Positions 1-11,417 of a stretch of 64,000 bases of DNA are shown in pieces; the first letter of the stretch is position 1, and each line of letters opens with the position of its first letter. The position numbers were made by a program, and so were the translations under genes. This DNA is from Flaveria trinervia (Eukaryota > Streptophyta > Magnoliopsida > Asterales > Asteraceae). The notes beneath the pieces are model-generated. The model made no database searches. It was not told the DNA's origin and saw only the letters and a list, made by a program, of their open reading frames with translations. The DNA lies in assembly GCA_025506515.1 (NCBI GenBank), contig CM046451.1, forward strand, positions 37,587,595 through 37,651,594. Direction: 5' to 3'.

Positions 1-284
1 CCCCTAGATCCAAGACCCTCCTCAGGTTGTCTTTAGTGATCTCAATGTCTTGTCCAAAGATAGAGCTTCAGATACGGTAGGCTCAACTGACCGCTCAACT
101 GAGGCACCTTCCCAGAAAGCCTGCTGAATAGATCTGTATAGAGTGCATGGGGTAGAATGGCCTTGTAGATCCTTGATCTACGCAGGAAGGCAATAATCCT
201 AATGAACTCAGAAGCGTTCCGAGATGTAGCATCCAGATAAGCACAGATGTTGTGCGTAGTGCTCATAGTCCATATCTCAGCCAT
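1..284 (-). pseudogene. N-terminal part of downstream ORF3 of element B
   Basis: Reading from a probable ATG at 284, the product begins MAEIWTMSTT and continues for about 85 codons before the frame breaks near 42; the rest is off the window. It matches the start of ORF3 of element A at 25314 (MASRWTMSTK), with the shared stretch SRNASEF and a following IIAFL. Function is unknown. In plant copia elements an extra sense ORF after pol is sometimes called envelope-like, but I see no signal peptide or membrane segment here, so I do not claim that. Confidence is good for homology to A and low for function. Confidence 0.6.
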
Positions 285-364
285 ATTGCTGTAACACAAG
301 AAACATAAACATTAGAGTTGTGTATAGGAGATGATACTTGAAACTTAAAATGTTTTAGATCAAA

Positions 365-560
365 CTGGTTCAATCGTGCGATTGAACCATACGAACTTAG
401 TTCAGTGGTGCGATTGAGCCTGCGGCTGAGTTCAGTCATGCGATTGAACTTGCGACTGAACATAGTTGTGTGTTAAGCCATGCGGTTGAGTTAGTCATGC
501 AACTGAGTCACCGAATGATTCAATCGTGCGATTGAATCATGCGCCTAGCTCAATCGTGCG
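365..560. repeat. Array of CAGTCG-type palindromic words, B untranslated region
   Basis: About ten variants of a word built on CAATCGTGCGATTG / CAGTCGTGCGACTG lie between ORF3 and the rest of the 3' noncoding region. The equivalent place in A is 25395-25600, where the same array occurs. Confidence 0.8.
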
Positions 561-1997
561 ACTAAGGTTCATTCGGAGTGTCTATTCGCATATGACTCTG
601 TTCGACACTCCGACCTCGAATCTTGGTCAAATCTTGTTGTTAGACGTCATGTTTAGACTCATTAGATTCGCATGGACTCTAAATATCACTTAATGTCCTT
701 TATTTCAAAGATAATTCCATTTAAGTGGACTATTCAAAGAATTATTCTTATTTCTTGATTTAATCAATTAGGTCATTAGGGTTTGATTACAGGTCATGAT
801 GGTCAATTTCAGTCTCACTTTACCTGTACATGAATGTGTAATCAGTTAGGAACACAATCGGCAAGTAATCAGGGTAAACAAAAATGAGCAGAGAGTGTTA
901 CGTATGAGAGAAGTATGAATGCTTTGAAGGGTAGTGTGAAATGCGACCGACTCACCCCTCAATTTATATTGTTTTAATGTTCAGTCGTGTGACTGGACAC
1001 ATACGCATGCTTCAATCGTGCGACTGGGGTTCAGTCGTGCGACTAGCTTATACTTCTTTGTCCATTCATACGATTGGTTCATTCTGGTGATCCAATCGCA
1101 TGGATGCCCCCATACTCATGGTTCAGTCGTGTGATTGGCTCATACTTATGGTCCCATCATGCGATTGGCTCATACTTATGGTCCAATCGTGCGACTGGCT
1201 CATTCTTATGGTCCAATCATGCGATTCTCTCATACTCACAAACACTAAACTTTTACCTTGTGATATTAAACATTATGAACACCGTTCATCTCAGATATAA
1301 CCCCTTTTGAATTTATAACCATTTGATCACCTCAGATGTCATTCTTTTATTTAAAACAGTTTGATCACCTCAGGCATGATCCTTTTAAATTAGAACCGAT
1401 TGATCACCTCAGACGTGACCACTTTAAGTGAGTGATTCAAAGATTAAATCTAGTTGTATAGTCCGACTTTTACCTAACAAAAAAACTAGAAAAATAGAAA
1501 AACAACTTGAAATTAAAAACAAAACAAGACATATTTTTTATTTTGATTAGAGATGGATTGAAATCTTTTAGAAAAATGTTTAACAGATTTTAATTCTTGG
1601 ACAGCACAGCTTCAAGTTAATGTTATAATTTCTAGAACGATTCATTATGGAATCATACAGATATATTAGAATCATTTGGGACATTATAATAAACCATTTT
1701 AGGAAATCATACTAGAGCTATAAGATGCACACAATGATTTTGAGTGTCAAGAGTTGCAGCTCACGATGATTGTCAGTATATTTGTCCACTTAAATCCATA
1801 CACAGATTTTGACTCACATTGGTAATGAGTTAGGTTTAATTATTTCAACAAGCATTTGTGGATCCCACACTTATGTGATAATCAACATTCCTTAGGGATT
1901 TTTGAGCAGTCTACGGTATATTTCAAGAAGAAACTATTCTAAGAGCTTTCAAAGAGATGCCAAGCCTCAGGTCAGGTCATCGCACAGCAGAGAGGTG
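561..1997 (-). other. 3' noncoding region of element B (left of R1)
   Basis: No gene is visible. Bases 600-840 resemble 28340-28560 of element A, which fixes this as A/B-family untranslated sequence. Bases 980-1225 hold a second cluster of the CAGTCG/CAATCG palindromic word, which gives a false repetitive ORF on the plus strand. Bases 1970-1999 hold one copy of the CTCTGCTGT motif (minus strand) shared with element C. Confidence 0.65.
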
Positions 1998-2002
1998 CAA
2001 AC
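1998..2002. repeat. Target site duplication of R1, left copy
   Basis: The five bases caaac directly precede the R1 5' LTR and recur at 10039-10043 directly after its 3' LTR, which defines both element ends. Confidence 0.9.
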
Positions 2003-2914
2003 TAAAAGATTTGATCTGCCCAAAATTCATATTAAATTGATGTGGCTAGTGTGATATGATCCAAGTCGGGTCATACCCAATAACAAGCCAAACAAACACC
2101 GAAAGAAAATTTTATTTGTTGATAAGATCATACAAATAATAAGTGACACCAATTTAGAAAATTGGATTTTCTAAATTATTGCTTTTGTAGATGAACATTA
2201 TTATATGTATAATTTGTTCATGAGGGATTATTTGTTCATTGTTTAAATTAGTTAAAGAATGACAAATAACATATGTATTGTGTTATAAAATTAAAGTGGT
2301 TCAATTTTATAAAAAGGTTGATTTCTAGTGTATTCCTTTAAAAGGATTATTTTGAATTTTGGTGAGAAAAAGGGGGCCATTCGGCCGCCCCCTTGGTGTA
2401 TGCTTGGGAATGCTTTTTATTGTTCCAAGCACATGCATTTGAATCCAATCAATTCATTTAACACATACACTCAACCTACACAAGAACTCTCTCTCTCTCT
2501 CTCTTTCAAGATTTTCGGATTTGAACAAGAAAAAAAATTTTTCAGCTTGACGTTTTGTTCTTGGCTGAAAAACTTCACAAAGAAAAGAGACTACAACTTG
2601 GTGTTCGATCCTAGCAAAGAGAGGTGTTTTGCACGTGCTTGGGGTATTATCTTCTTGAGGATTGCTTGTTGGAATCTAGCCTTCAAGATCATCACCATCC
2701 TTCTCATCTTAAGCTGGTTTATTGCTACAAAGGTTGTAGTTCCTTGTTTTGGTTGTTTTACTCTTGTATGCATTATGTATAAGATCCATGGCTTGGGGTT
2801 ATTATAAAATGGGTTTTATAATCAGATCTTAATATGTTTAAAATATTATTCCGCTGCGTTTTCATATAAATATGTTGTATGAAGCTTTGATATAAACATG
2901 TTAAAACCCCATCA
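2003..2914 (+). repeat. R1 5' LTR
   Basis: It begins TAAAAGATTTGATC and ends ACCCCATCA, and aligns along its whole length to 9121-10038. It contains a CG-rich hairpin (ggggccattcggccgcccc, near 2374), a CT microsatellite near 2490-2507 and an open frame (2328-2807) that I consider chance. Differences from the 3' LTR are a few substitutions and short indels. Confidence 0.92.
2300..2316 (+). promoter_or_regulatory. Possible TATA box of R1 LTR
   Basis: The stretch ttttataaaaagg lies in the middle of the LTR, where the U3 promoter of a copia element is expected, and is repeated in the 3' LTR near 9421-9433. No transcript start can be read from the sequence. Confidence 0.4.
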
Positions 2915-2915
2915 A

Positions 2916-2931
2916 TGGCATCAAGAGCCAC
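2916..2931 (+). other. R1 primer binding site
   Basis: TGGCATCAAGAGCCAC follows the 5' LTR by one base and matches, with small differences, the usual plant site TGGTATCAGAGC for initiator-Met tRNA. Confidence 0.8.
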
Positions 2932-4349
2932 TTATACATAACATACATATATTTCATTCACTAGTTCACTTTTTGGGTGCTTAACACCTCAATCCGTGAG
3001 TTAGTAGGCTGTTTTGTGCCCCCCTTTTGATGTTTTAAAGATCTTACTTATGCATATTATGATCTTTAAAATCTAAATCATTTGTTTGTTTGTTTGTTTG
3101 GACTAAACCCATGCGTTCTTGGTTAATGTTGGCCAAAAAAAATGGGTTAATATGGGGCTGCCAAAACCGTGCCTTTTGATTAGTGTTATTGGTTGTTGTT
3201 GTTTATGCATAACAAAGCCTTGACCATATGGATTGTTTGATTGATTGGTTATTAGTTATATTCATTTGAGCATGTAATTATTTAATTTAAGTTTCAAGTT
3301 TTGTTTTGTAATCTATTCATTCAAATGGTTTGTAATATATAGATTAGGAGTTTTTTCTTTACTAGAAAGATGTATTAGGATACATATTTTGTAAAGGATG
3401 CTCAAGATCAAGACTTGATGAAAAGATAAAACAAAGAGGATGCTTGAAGATATGGATTCAAGTGGGAGTCCTTCGGTCATCCATGTGTCATGTTTCTTAA
3501 CCTTAGGACAAGACCATTTGACACACTTGTTTTGGCTAAACAAGTGTGCTCAATTAGTATGCTTTGTTATGCATATTTGAATGTTTGTTAATGTTGGTTG
3601 AATGCATATGATGATGTTTGTTTTGATTATTTGGATGTGATTAACAAACCGTCACTAAAACAAACTATAAACATGATGTTGGTTCTCAAATCATTAAGCA
3701 TAAATAGAATGGTTCTACAAAGGAGTTAATGGTTTGTAAAATAAAAGGAGTTTTATTTAAAAGAACCAATAGGGTACCATATGGTTGAATGCATACAATC
3801 ATATGGTACATAGATTTTTCTTAACAAGAATTATGAAATTGTATATCCCTTTTGAAAAACAAGTTAAGCACCATCCTTTTACACAACACTTAGGTTACTT
3901 GCAAACTCTTAGTGGGATAAAGGTCACCTAACCACTTTGAGGGAACTTGTGACTTGAGGTGAGAATACCATGTTTGTGGGATAAAGGTCACCTAACCACT
4001 CATGTAGTAAACTCACACGTGTGTGTAAGTAGGACGACTTGATTTATAAAAATTATTGAATGGATCACCTAAAATGTGTTTATAAAAGGTGTTGATGGGT
4101 AAACATGCCGTTATAAACATAAGATGTTCAAACGATCCCATACCACTAGAAGTTGCAATAGGTTGCAATTGTCATTTATGACTACCTTGTTTGTTTAATA
4201 ATGGGATAAAGGTCACCTAACCAATATTTAAATATAACGTTGGATTCTAAAATTTTGTTTATAATAAGTCTATGAGACAAAAGGGTATTAATAAATGAAA
4301 TATAATTATATCAACGATTACTAAAATGGAACTTTGTAAAATCTTGTAG
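2932..4349 (+). other. R1 leader with three 21-bp direct repeats
   Basis: No gene is visible between the primer site and gag. The word gggataaaggtcacctaacc occurs at 3914, 3978 and 4203, each time extended by one a. Small ORFs here are not conserved proteins that I recognise. The leader is long for a copia element. Confidence 0.6.
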
Positions 4350-5261
4350 ATGGCCGACCAACAACAATGCTAATAATGATGTACCAAACCAAAGCAACCA
4401 ATCCTTAAGGGCGATTCTTCAAAGGGATCGTCTAACGCCTAACAACTTCATGGATTGGTACCGCAACTGAGAATTGTTCTCAAGCAAGAGAAGCGGGCCT
4501 ACATCCTTGATGATCCCATCCCCGATGAACCTAACGAGGAGGATATGGAGCCTATAATGATTGGGTGAAGTATGTGGAAGACTCCGTCCAAGTCTCTTGC
4601 CTTATGTTGGCAAGTATGACACCCGAACTCCAAAAGGAGTATGAGCTCCATGGAGCCTATGACATGATCACTCAGTTGCGGGAAACGTTCCAGCAACAAG
4701 CAAGAGTGGAGCGCTTTGAAACGGTTCGAGCGCTTCATGCATGTCGGATGGAGGAATCCCAATCAGCTCATCTTAGTTCTTAAGATGAAAAGCCACATCG
4801 ACCGCCTTCAAAGGCTAAATTGTCCTGTCTCAAAAGAGTTGGCCACGGATTTGATCCTTAATGGCCTAACTAAAAGGTTTGAGGCATTCGTCATGAATTA
4901 CAACATGAACGGATGGGACAAGAGCATAAATGAACTTCATTCGATGCTCAAATCAGCTGAGGCGGGAATGGGTAAAAGGGTTTTACCTGTTCTCACCATT
5001 AATGAAGGTAGGAGAAGGAGAAGGACTCTACCCCCTCCCAAGGCAACTGTTGCCAAAGGAAAGGGGCACGTTTTGGGAAAGGGGAAGATGGTTGTTAGGG
5101 CGGAACCTCCAAAACCCAAGGAGAAGAAGCAAAAGGTTGCTGTGAACGACCCATGCTTCAAATGTGGTGAGATAGGGCATTGGATGAGAAATTGTCCAGT
5201 CTATCTCAAAGAGTTGAGAGAAAAGAGGGATGCGGGGCAAACCTCAGGTATATATACATGA
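4350..5261 (+). pseudogene. R1 gag (capsid-nucleocapsid), broken
   Basis: Translation from ATG 4350 (MADQQQ) soon meets stops; gag-like sequence then continues in shifting frames through 5261. A capsid-type region includes the words ELATDLILNGL and NYNMNGWDKSI at 4838-4935. It is followed by a basic linker and one intact CCHC zinc knuckle, CFKCGEIGHWMRNC, at about 5154-5197. Gag packages the element RNA in a cytoplasmic particle. At least two frame changes, near 4450 and 4760, separate the parts. Its tail overlaps the start of the protease frame by some 30 bases, as is common when gag and pol are one polyprotein. Confidence 0.85.
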
Positions 5262-5625
5262 TACATTAGAATTAAATGTTATTTCTTCTAACACATGGGT
5301 ATTAGATACCGGATGTGGAACTCACATTTGCAATTTGTTGCAGGGTTCAAAAGAAATGAGCATTATGAGAAAGGGGAATAAGTCTCTTCATGGCAATGGT
5401 GCAAAGGTTCATGTGGAAGCCCAAGGAGACTACATTTTGAAACTTCCAAATGGTTTGGAAGTTATTTTATGTAATGTATTATATGCTCCTAGTTTGACTA
5501 GGAACATAATTTCTGTTTCCCGTTTAAGACAATATGATTATGATTTCAAGTTTGTTGACAATGATATTCATGTTTCTTTAAATCATGTATTTTATTTTAA
5601 GGCTATACCTTGTAATGGTATATGA
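5230..5625 (+). pseudogene. R1 aspartic protease region
   Basis: The frame encodes NTWVLDTGCGTHIC, containing the catalytic triad motif D-T-G of a retroviral-type aspartic protease, and a downstream hydrophobic stretch (LYAPSLTRNIISVSRL) typical of copia proteases. The enzyme cuts the Gag-Pol polyprotein. The frame closes with a stop at 5625, before the integrase zinc region, so the polyprotein is interrupted. Confidence 0.85.
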
Positions 5626-5639
5626 TTGGTTCATGAAAC

Positions 5640-6543
5640 ACCACATATGATAGCTCAATATACCAAGCAACCACCAAAAGACTCAAACAAGATTTGAGTG
5701 ATACCTATCTTTGGCATTGTCGTCTTGGTCATATAAACAAGAAACGTATACAAACACTTCAAAAGAATGGTCTTTTAAACACAAATGAATGTGATTCATT
5801 TGATGTATGTGAATCTTGTTTCAAGGAAAAATGACTAAGGCACCCTTTAGTGGAACTAATGAAAGGGCAAAAGATTTATTAGGTATCATACATTCGGATG
5901 TATGTGGTCCTTTTAAGCCAATGACTAGGAATGGTGAAAGATACTTCATTACCTTTACCGATGATTATAGTCGCTATGGGTACGTGTATTTATTAAGACA
6001 CAAAGATGAAGCTTTTGAAATGTTCAAATCTTCAAGAATGAAGTAGAAAATCAACTCAACAAATCAATTAAAGTTCTCCGCACCGATAGAGGTGGTGAAT
6101 ACCTAAATGATGTTTTTCAAGATCATCTTAGGAATTGTGGGATTGTCTCACAACTCACTCCACCTGGAACACCACAACATAATGGTGTGTCTGAGAGGAG
6201 GAATCGAACCTTATTGGATATGGTCCGATCTATGATGGCTAGAAGCACATTGCCTCTATCATTTTGGGGTTTCGCTTTGCTCTCCGCGGCTCGTATTCTG
6301 AATATGGCCCCAACCAAGAAGGTGGAAAGGACACCTTTTGAGATATGGCATGGAAGAGTTCCATCCCTATCATACTTAAGGGTTTGGGGTTGTGAGGCTT
6401 ATGTTAAGACTCCCACCCCAAACAAATTAGAAGTCCGATCCACCAAGTGTATCTTGTTGGATATCCTAGAGATTCTATGGGATATTATTTCTATGATCCA
6501 CTGGAACAAAAGGTGTTTGTTTCCAGAAAGGGTGAGTTCTTAG
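5640..6543 (+). pseudogene. R1 integrase
   Basis: A gag-pre-integrase zinc region (WHCRLGHINKK, then CESCF) starts near 5711. The catalytic core shows all three acidic positions: HSDVCGPF near 5895, LRTDRGGEYL near 6076 and the Glu in NGVSERRNRT near 6195. A stop at about 6044 and a frame change split the core, and the frame ends at 6543. Integrase inserts the cDNA copy into host DNA, and the 5-bp target duplication around R1 is its product. Confidence 0.88.
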
Positions 6544-6622
6544 AAGCCAGTTCCTTATGGAAGGAGCTAGTAGTAGAACAGTGGATCTTGAGGAGGAACT
6601 AGAACCATAGCCTAATACACGT

Positions 6623-7658
6623 TTGGTTGAAACTAGCACTCAACATAAGGATGTTGAGGATGATCAAGCAGTTGATCAATACACACAAAACGTTCGCAGA
6701 AGTGATAGAACAAGTAATCCACCTGAAAGATATGGATTTTTTATGGATGGATGCTACGTGGTTGACTCCGATGAACCAACCACATATCATGATGCAGTGT
6801 CCAATTTGGATTGTGACAAATGGCTTGAGGCCATGAACGTTGAGATGCAATCCATGTATGACAATCAAGTTTGGAACTTGTTGTACCACCTCCTAATTTC
6901 AAAGTAGTTGGAAGTAAGTGGGTTTTCAAGAAAAAACCTATATGCATGGAAACTTGGATACTTACAAAGCTAGACTTGTAGCAAAGGGTTTCACTCAAAC
7001 TCAAGGGGTTGATTATGATGAAACCTTCTCACCTGTTGCAATGCTTAAGTCTATAAGGATATTGTTTGCCATAGCAGCTCATTATGATTATGAGATTTGG
7101 CAAATGGATGTCAAAACCGCTTTCCTAAATGGATATCTTGAGGAAGATGTCTATATGGTTCAGCCTGAAGGTTTTGTTGATCCAAAACATCCTAACAAAG
7201 TATGCAAGTTAAAGAAATCAATCTATGGATTGAAACAAGCATCGAGAAGTTGGAATCACCGTTTTGATGATGAAGTAAAGAAATTTGGCTTCATCAAAAA
7301 CGCTGATGAGGCTTGTGTGTATAAAAAGGCTAGTGGGAGCACAATAACCTTCCTAGTATTGTATGTTGATGACATACTACTATTTGGAAATGACATTCCA
7401 ACCATGGAAGGTGTAAAAACCTGGCTTGGAAGTTGTTTTTCCATCAAGGATCTTGGTGAAGCCGCTTATATTCTGGGAATAAAGATCTATAGGGATAGAT
7501 CAAGGCGGCTGATTGGTTTGAATCAAAGTGCATACATTGACAAAATCTTGAAAAGGTTCAAGATGGAAAACTCTAAGAAAGGTACTGTACCTATTCAAAG
7601 AGGGACAATATTGAGTACAACTCAATGTCCAAGCTCCAAGGAGGAGCAAAATAGATGA
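6623..7658 (+). pseudogene. R1 reverse transcriptase
   Basis: The copia RT begins with KWLEAMNVEM near 6820, breaks at about 6907, and continues from 6918 with KARLVAKGFTQ, QMDVKTAFLNG and the catalytic box LYVDDILLFG near 7360. The active-site aspartates are intact. The 246-codon frame ends at 7658 and overlaps the next frame by four bases. It copies the element RNA into DNA in the particle. Confidence 0.92.
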
Positions 7659-8352
7659 AGGCAATCCCATATGCATCTGCTATAGGATCCATCATGTATG
7701 CAATGATATGCACTAGACCGGACGTGTCATGCGCTTTAAGCATGACAAGTAGATACCAGCAAAATCCTGGTGATAGTCATTGGATGGCTGTCAAGAACAT
7801 TCTGAAATACCTAAGGAGGACTAAGGACATGTTCTTGATCTACGGGTCTGGTGAAGAGGAACTGGTTGTAAAAGGTTACACGGATGCGAGTTTCCAAACC
7901 GATCGAGATGATTCACGATCTCAATCAGGGTACATCTTTATTCTGAATGGGGGAGCTGTTTCTTGGAAAAGCTCAAAGCAAGAAGTCGTAGCGTTGTCCA
8001 CTACAGAGTCAGAATACGTCGCCGCTTCAATGGCAGCACAGGAAGCTGCATGGCTGAAGAAATTCATAGCCGATCTAGGGGTTGTCCCTTCCATTCAGGA
8101 TCCCCTAGAGATCTTTTGTGACAACGAAGGTGCGATTGCTCAAATCAAGGAACCTCGTGCTCATCAAAAGACTCGGCACATTGAACGGAGATTCAACTAC
8201 ATAAGGGATGAAGTTGAAAAGGAAAGATATGTATTCGCAAAGTCCACACTGATAAAAACATTGCGGATCCACTCACAAAACTCCTTGAAAAGGCAAAGCA
8301 TGAAGGTCATGCTTGTGCCATGGGACTTAGATATTCTAGTGACTGGGTTTAA
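7655..8352 (+). pseudogene. R1 RNase H and pol C-terminus
   Basis: The ribonuclease H domain shows GYTDASFQTDRDD, SWKSSKQEVVALSTTESEY and FCDNEGAI, with the usual acidic residues. A one-base shift near 8240 moves the true C-terminus to another frame, which continues with DPLTKLLEKAKHEGH and stops at 8352. Longer open reading to 8413 in the first frame is therefore out-of-frame sequence. Confidence 0.88.
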
Positions 8353-9109
8353 TGTTGTACTTTATATTTGGATATTGGAACTTATGTTATTTGACTTAAT
8401 TACATGGTTATAATATTCATTTGTTCTTCTATTTTAGCATGTTTAAATCCGTGAATAAATAAGTTATTCTAAACGTTCGTAGTCGATCATACTTGTGGGA
8501 ACATTTATGAATGTAAGACTATAATGAACTTGGATTGGTTGATATTCATAAGGTATGAATATAGAGCAAGAGGTTGCTAGCAAGGTTCATTGATATCTAT
8601 GGGATATAGATATTGGACTGACCCGCACTCAATTATTTCTGCATGGAATCCTTGTGATTAGTCATAAGAAATATTGAGTAAGGCGAATATCATAGTATCC
8701 TCAGACCTGAGATACATATTGGGTCTTGATATTCACCGAATATATATTTTGACTTAGTTCTTTGCTGTCCTGAAATATTGGCAGTACATAAGGCTGAGTT
8801 CGGGTATGATACGAAGTGATTGTGAGAGACGTATGTAGTCAAGATGGGATTTGTTCCTCTTATTCGTTGAGAGTTAGATGTCTAAGGCCTATTAAAGTTA
8901 AATCATCAGAGAATGACAATTCTGTGTCTCTTGGATTTAACATGACATCTGAACAAAAGGATAAATGATTAGTTCACCTAAAACATATTCAAGTAAGGTA
9001 CTTGAAAAGGATGATGTTATTGAATGGCACTTAGTCATATACATTAGGGGTAGCAAACCGTTGCTAGGCGTTATTTGCTGCTTGCATCAATCTACTATGA
9101 ATCTTGTGC
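8353..9109 (+). other. R1 3' noncoding tail
   Basis: No gene is visible between the pol stop and the polypurine tract, and no ORF3 is present. Short direct repeats around ggtatgaatata/gatattcacc occur, but nothing with a clear function. Confidence 0.6.
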
Positions 9110-9120
9110 AAGTGGGAGAT
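9110..9120 (+). other. R1 polypurine tract
   Basis: The purine run aagtgggaga lies directly before the 3' LTR and is the expected primer for plus-strand DNA synthesis. Confidence 0.8.
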
Positions 9121-10038
9121 TAAAAGATTTGATCTGCCCAAAATTCATATAAATTGATGTGGCTAGTGTGATATGATCCAAGTCGGGTCATACCCAATAA
9201 CACCAACAAACAAACCGAAAGAAAAATTTATTTGTTGATAAGATCATACAAATAATAAGTGACACCAATTTAGAAAATGGGATTTTCTAAATTATTGCTT
9301 TTGTAGATGAACATTATTATATGTATTAATTTGTTCATGAGGGATTATTTGTTCATTGTTTAAATTAGTTAAAGAATGACAAATAACATATGTATTGTGT
9401 TATAAAATTAAAGTGGTTCAATTTTATAAAAAGGTTGATTTCTAGTGTATTCCTTTAAAAGGATTATTTTGAATTTTTGGTGAGAAAAAGGGGGCCATTC
9501 GGCCGCCCCCTTGGTGTATGCCTTGGGAATGCTTTTTATTGTTCCAAGCACATGCATTTGAATCCAATCAATTCATTTAACACATACACTCAACCTACAC
9601 AAGAAACTCTCTCTCTCTCTCTCTCTTTCAAGATTTTCGGATTTGAACTAGAGAAGAAAAATTTTTCAGCTTGAAGTTTTGTTCTTGGCTGAAAAACTTC
9701 ACAAAGAAAAGAGACTACAACTTGGTGTTCGATCCTAGCAAAGAGAGGTGTTTTGCACGTGCTTGGGGTATTATCTTCTTGAGGATTTCTTGTTGGAATC
9801 TAGCCTTCAAGATCATCACCATCCTCTCATCTTAAGCTCGGGTTATATTGCTACAAAGGTTGTAGTTCCGTTTTTGGTTGTTTTACTCTTGTATGCATTA
9901 TGTATAAAGATCCATGGCTTGGGGTTATTATAAAATGGGTTTTATATCAGATCTTAATATGTTTTAAAATATTATTCCGCTGCGTTTTCATATAATAATG
10001 TTGTATGAAGCTTTGATAAACATGTTAAAACCCCATCA
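9121..10038 (+). repeat. R1 3' LTR
   Basis: It aligns to the 5' LTR with few changes, including a longer CT run at 9606-9628. It is followed by the target duplication caaac at 10039-10043. Confidence 0.92.
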
Positions 10039-10043
10039 CAAAC

Positions 10044-10859
10044 AACAATGAATTCAAGAATATTTAGTTTATGCTTATCCTAAGGTTAGCGCCACCGCAC
10101 AGCAGAGAGGCACACAACCTATCTTCTTGTTAGAGCATTTATTTTTCTTTTGCACATAACACACCAACAACATAAGTTATTAGCTTGATTGCATTTAGCA
10201 TTTATCCATGTGCTTTGCTCATTTTATGGTCATCCGCACACATTTGTGGTGTTTATTTTGCTCGTCACCCCTTATTGGAAATGCGTTGATTGTGTTAAGC
10301 AGGGATAAGATGGGAACCCACAGCAAGTTGAACAACTTAGTTTGAATTTAAACCACCAATGAGGTCTCCTCATCTGTTGTGTTGAATCTACCGACACATC
10401 ATATAGTGAACTAGCAACCTCTAGGTATACTTTCTGTATGTTACCTCAGTAGCAGATTAGTTTTACTATCATTTTTCCTTTTATTTTGCTTAGACTTCTC
10501 AGACTTATACTTTGAATTTTGCATCTTAATCATTTAAATTCTTTTGAAGTCCCAAACAAATTGTTCCCTGTGTACTATCATTTTCCATAGACGTTGAATC
10601 AGAATAACAGATTTGATTTCATTTCTTTTAGCTAAGTTTCCCTCCTCCTCATTTTTTTTAAAGTAAATAAATATTGCACTAATTTAATACTAAATTAAAC
10701 TATTCTCCCCCTAAAATTCAAAAACCAAAAATCTTTTTGTGTTATTTGGATTTTTAATAGACAGGAAAATAAATAAAATAAAATAAATAAAATAAAATAA
10801 ATAAAAAAGCTTGTCGGACTACACACTTTCTTCTTCTAGAATCACATCACATTTCTTTT
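10044..10859 (-). other. 3' noncoding region of element B (right of R1)
   Basis: No gene is visible. Reading on the minus strand after RNase H there is an A/T microsatellite (aaata units, 10753-10806), a purine tract TTTAGGGGGAGAAT (10700-10713) and, at 10083-10110, a second copy of the CTCTGCTGTGCGGTGG motif. R1 inserted between two copies of this motif. Confidence 0.6.
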
Positions 10860-11417
10860 TCACGCCATAACCTCTAATAGATATAAAAACCTCGGTTTAT
10901 CAAACGTTTTTTTGTAGAGGTCGGCGCGTTGAAAATCCGTATTATTTTTAACAATATCGATTAATTGCTTTTCAAAACAAACACGTATAAAGTAATATTT
11001 AATACCGATGTGTTTTGTTATAGGGTGTTGGACCGGATTTTTGGTGACAACAATAGCATCAGAATTATCAACAAAAATAGGGGTGTTAGAAAATTGCAAA
11101 ACGTAGTCACGCATTTGTTGTTGAATCCAAATGATTTGCAAACAACAACTTACAGCAGCAACATATTCAGCATCACAAGTTGACAGAGCAACTGATGTCT
11201 ACTTCTTACACTGCCAGGTGACTAACCATCTACCGAAGAACTGACAAGCCACAGATGTTGACTTGTAATTCATTTTGCAACCACCATAGTCCGAGTCAAT
11301 ATACGCTGTAAGATCAAAGTCATCATCATGAGGATACCACAACCCGAGTGTTGGAGTACCCTTTAGATATCAAAAAATCCGTTTAACGCCAATGAGATAA
11401 TTTACTTTTGGTTTGGC
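10860..11417 (-). pseudogene. Element B RNase H
   Basis: Minus-strand copia RNase H: DYGGCKMNYKST lies near 11270 and FVDNSDAIVVTKNP near 11080, followed by TKHIGIKYYFIR and the C-terminal KKTFDKPRFLYL before a stop at 10860. The upstream half is not open as one frame. It follows the RT of B directly and ends the pol polyprotein. Confidence 0.82.

Larger units (their letters stand above)
2003..10038 (+). mobile_element. Complete Ty1-copia retrotransposon R1
   Basis: An 8.0-kb copia element has two LTRs (2003-2914 and 9121-10038), a primer site, a 1.4-kb leader, gag, protease, integrase, reverse transcriptase, RNase H, a 0.75-kb tail and a polypurine tract, flanked by a 5-bp target duplication. 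Its domain order PR-INT-RT-RH is that of Ty1-copia. The LTR termini are TA...CA, a known minority variant of TG...CA. The LTRs are very similar, so it is younger than its host B. Several frameshifts and stops in gag and pol make it non-autonomous as it stands. It has no extra ORF after pol, unlike A/B and X. Confidence 0.92.

Noticed and set aside
1074..1310. ORF with repeated peptide words (SYLWSNHA type)
   Set aside because: It is read out of the palindromic CAATCG/CAGTCG array in the untranslated region of B; similar false ORFs occur wherever the array does (25906-26142, 27806-28042).
2328..2807. 159-codon ORF in the R1 LTR
   Set aside because: It lies wholly in the LTR, the matching frame in the 3' LTR is broken, and no domain is recognisable.
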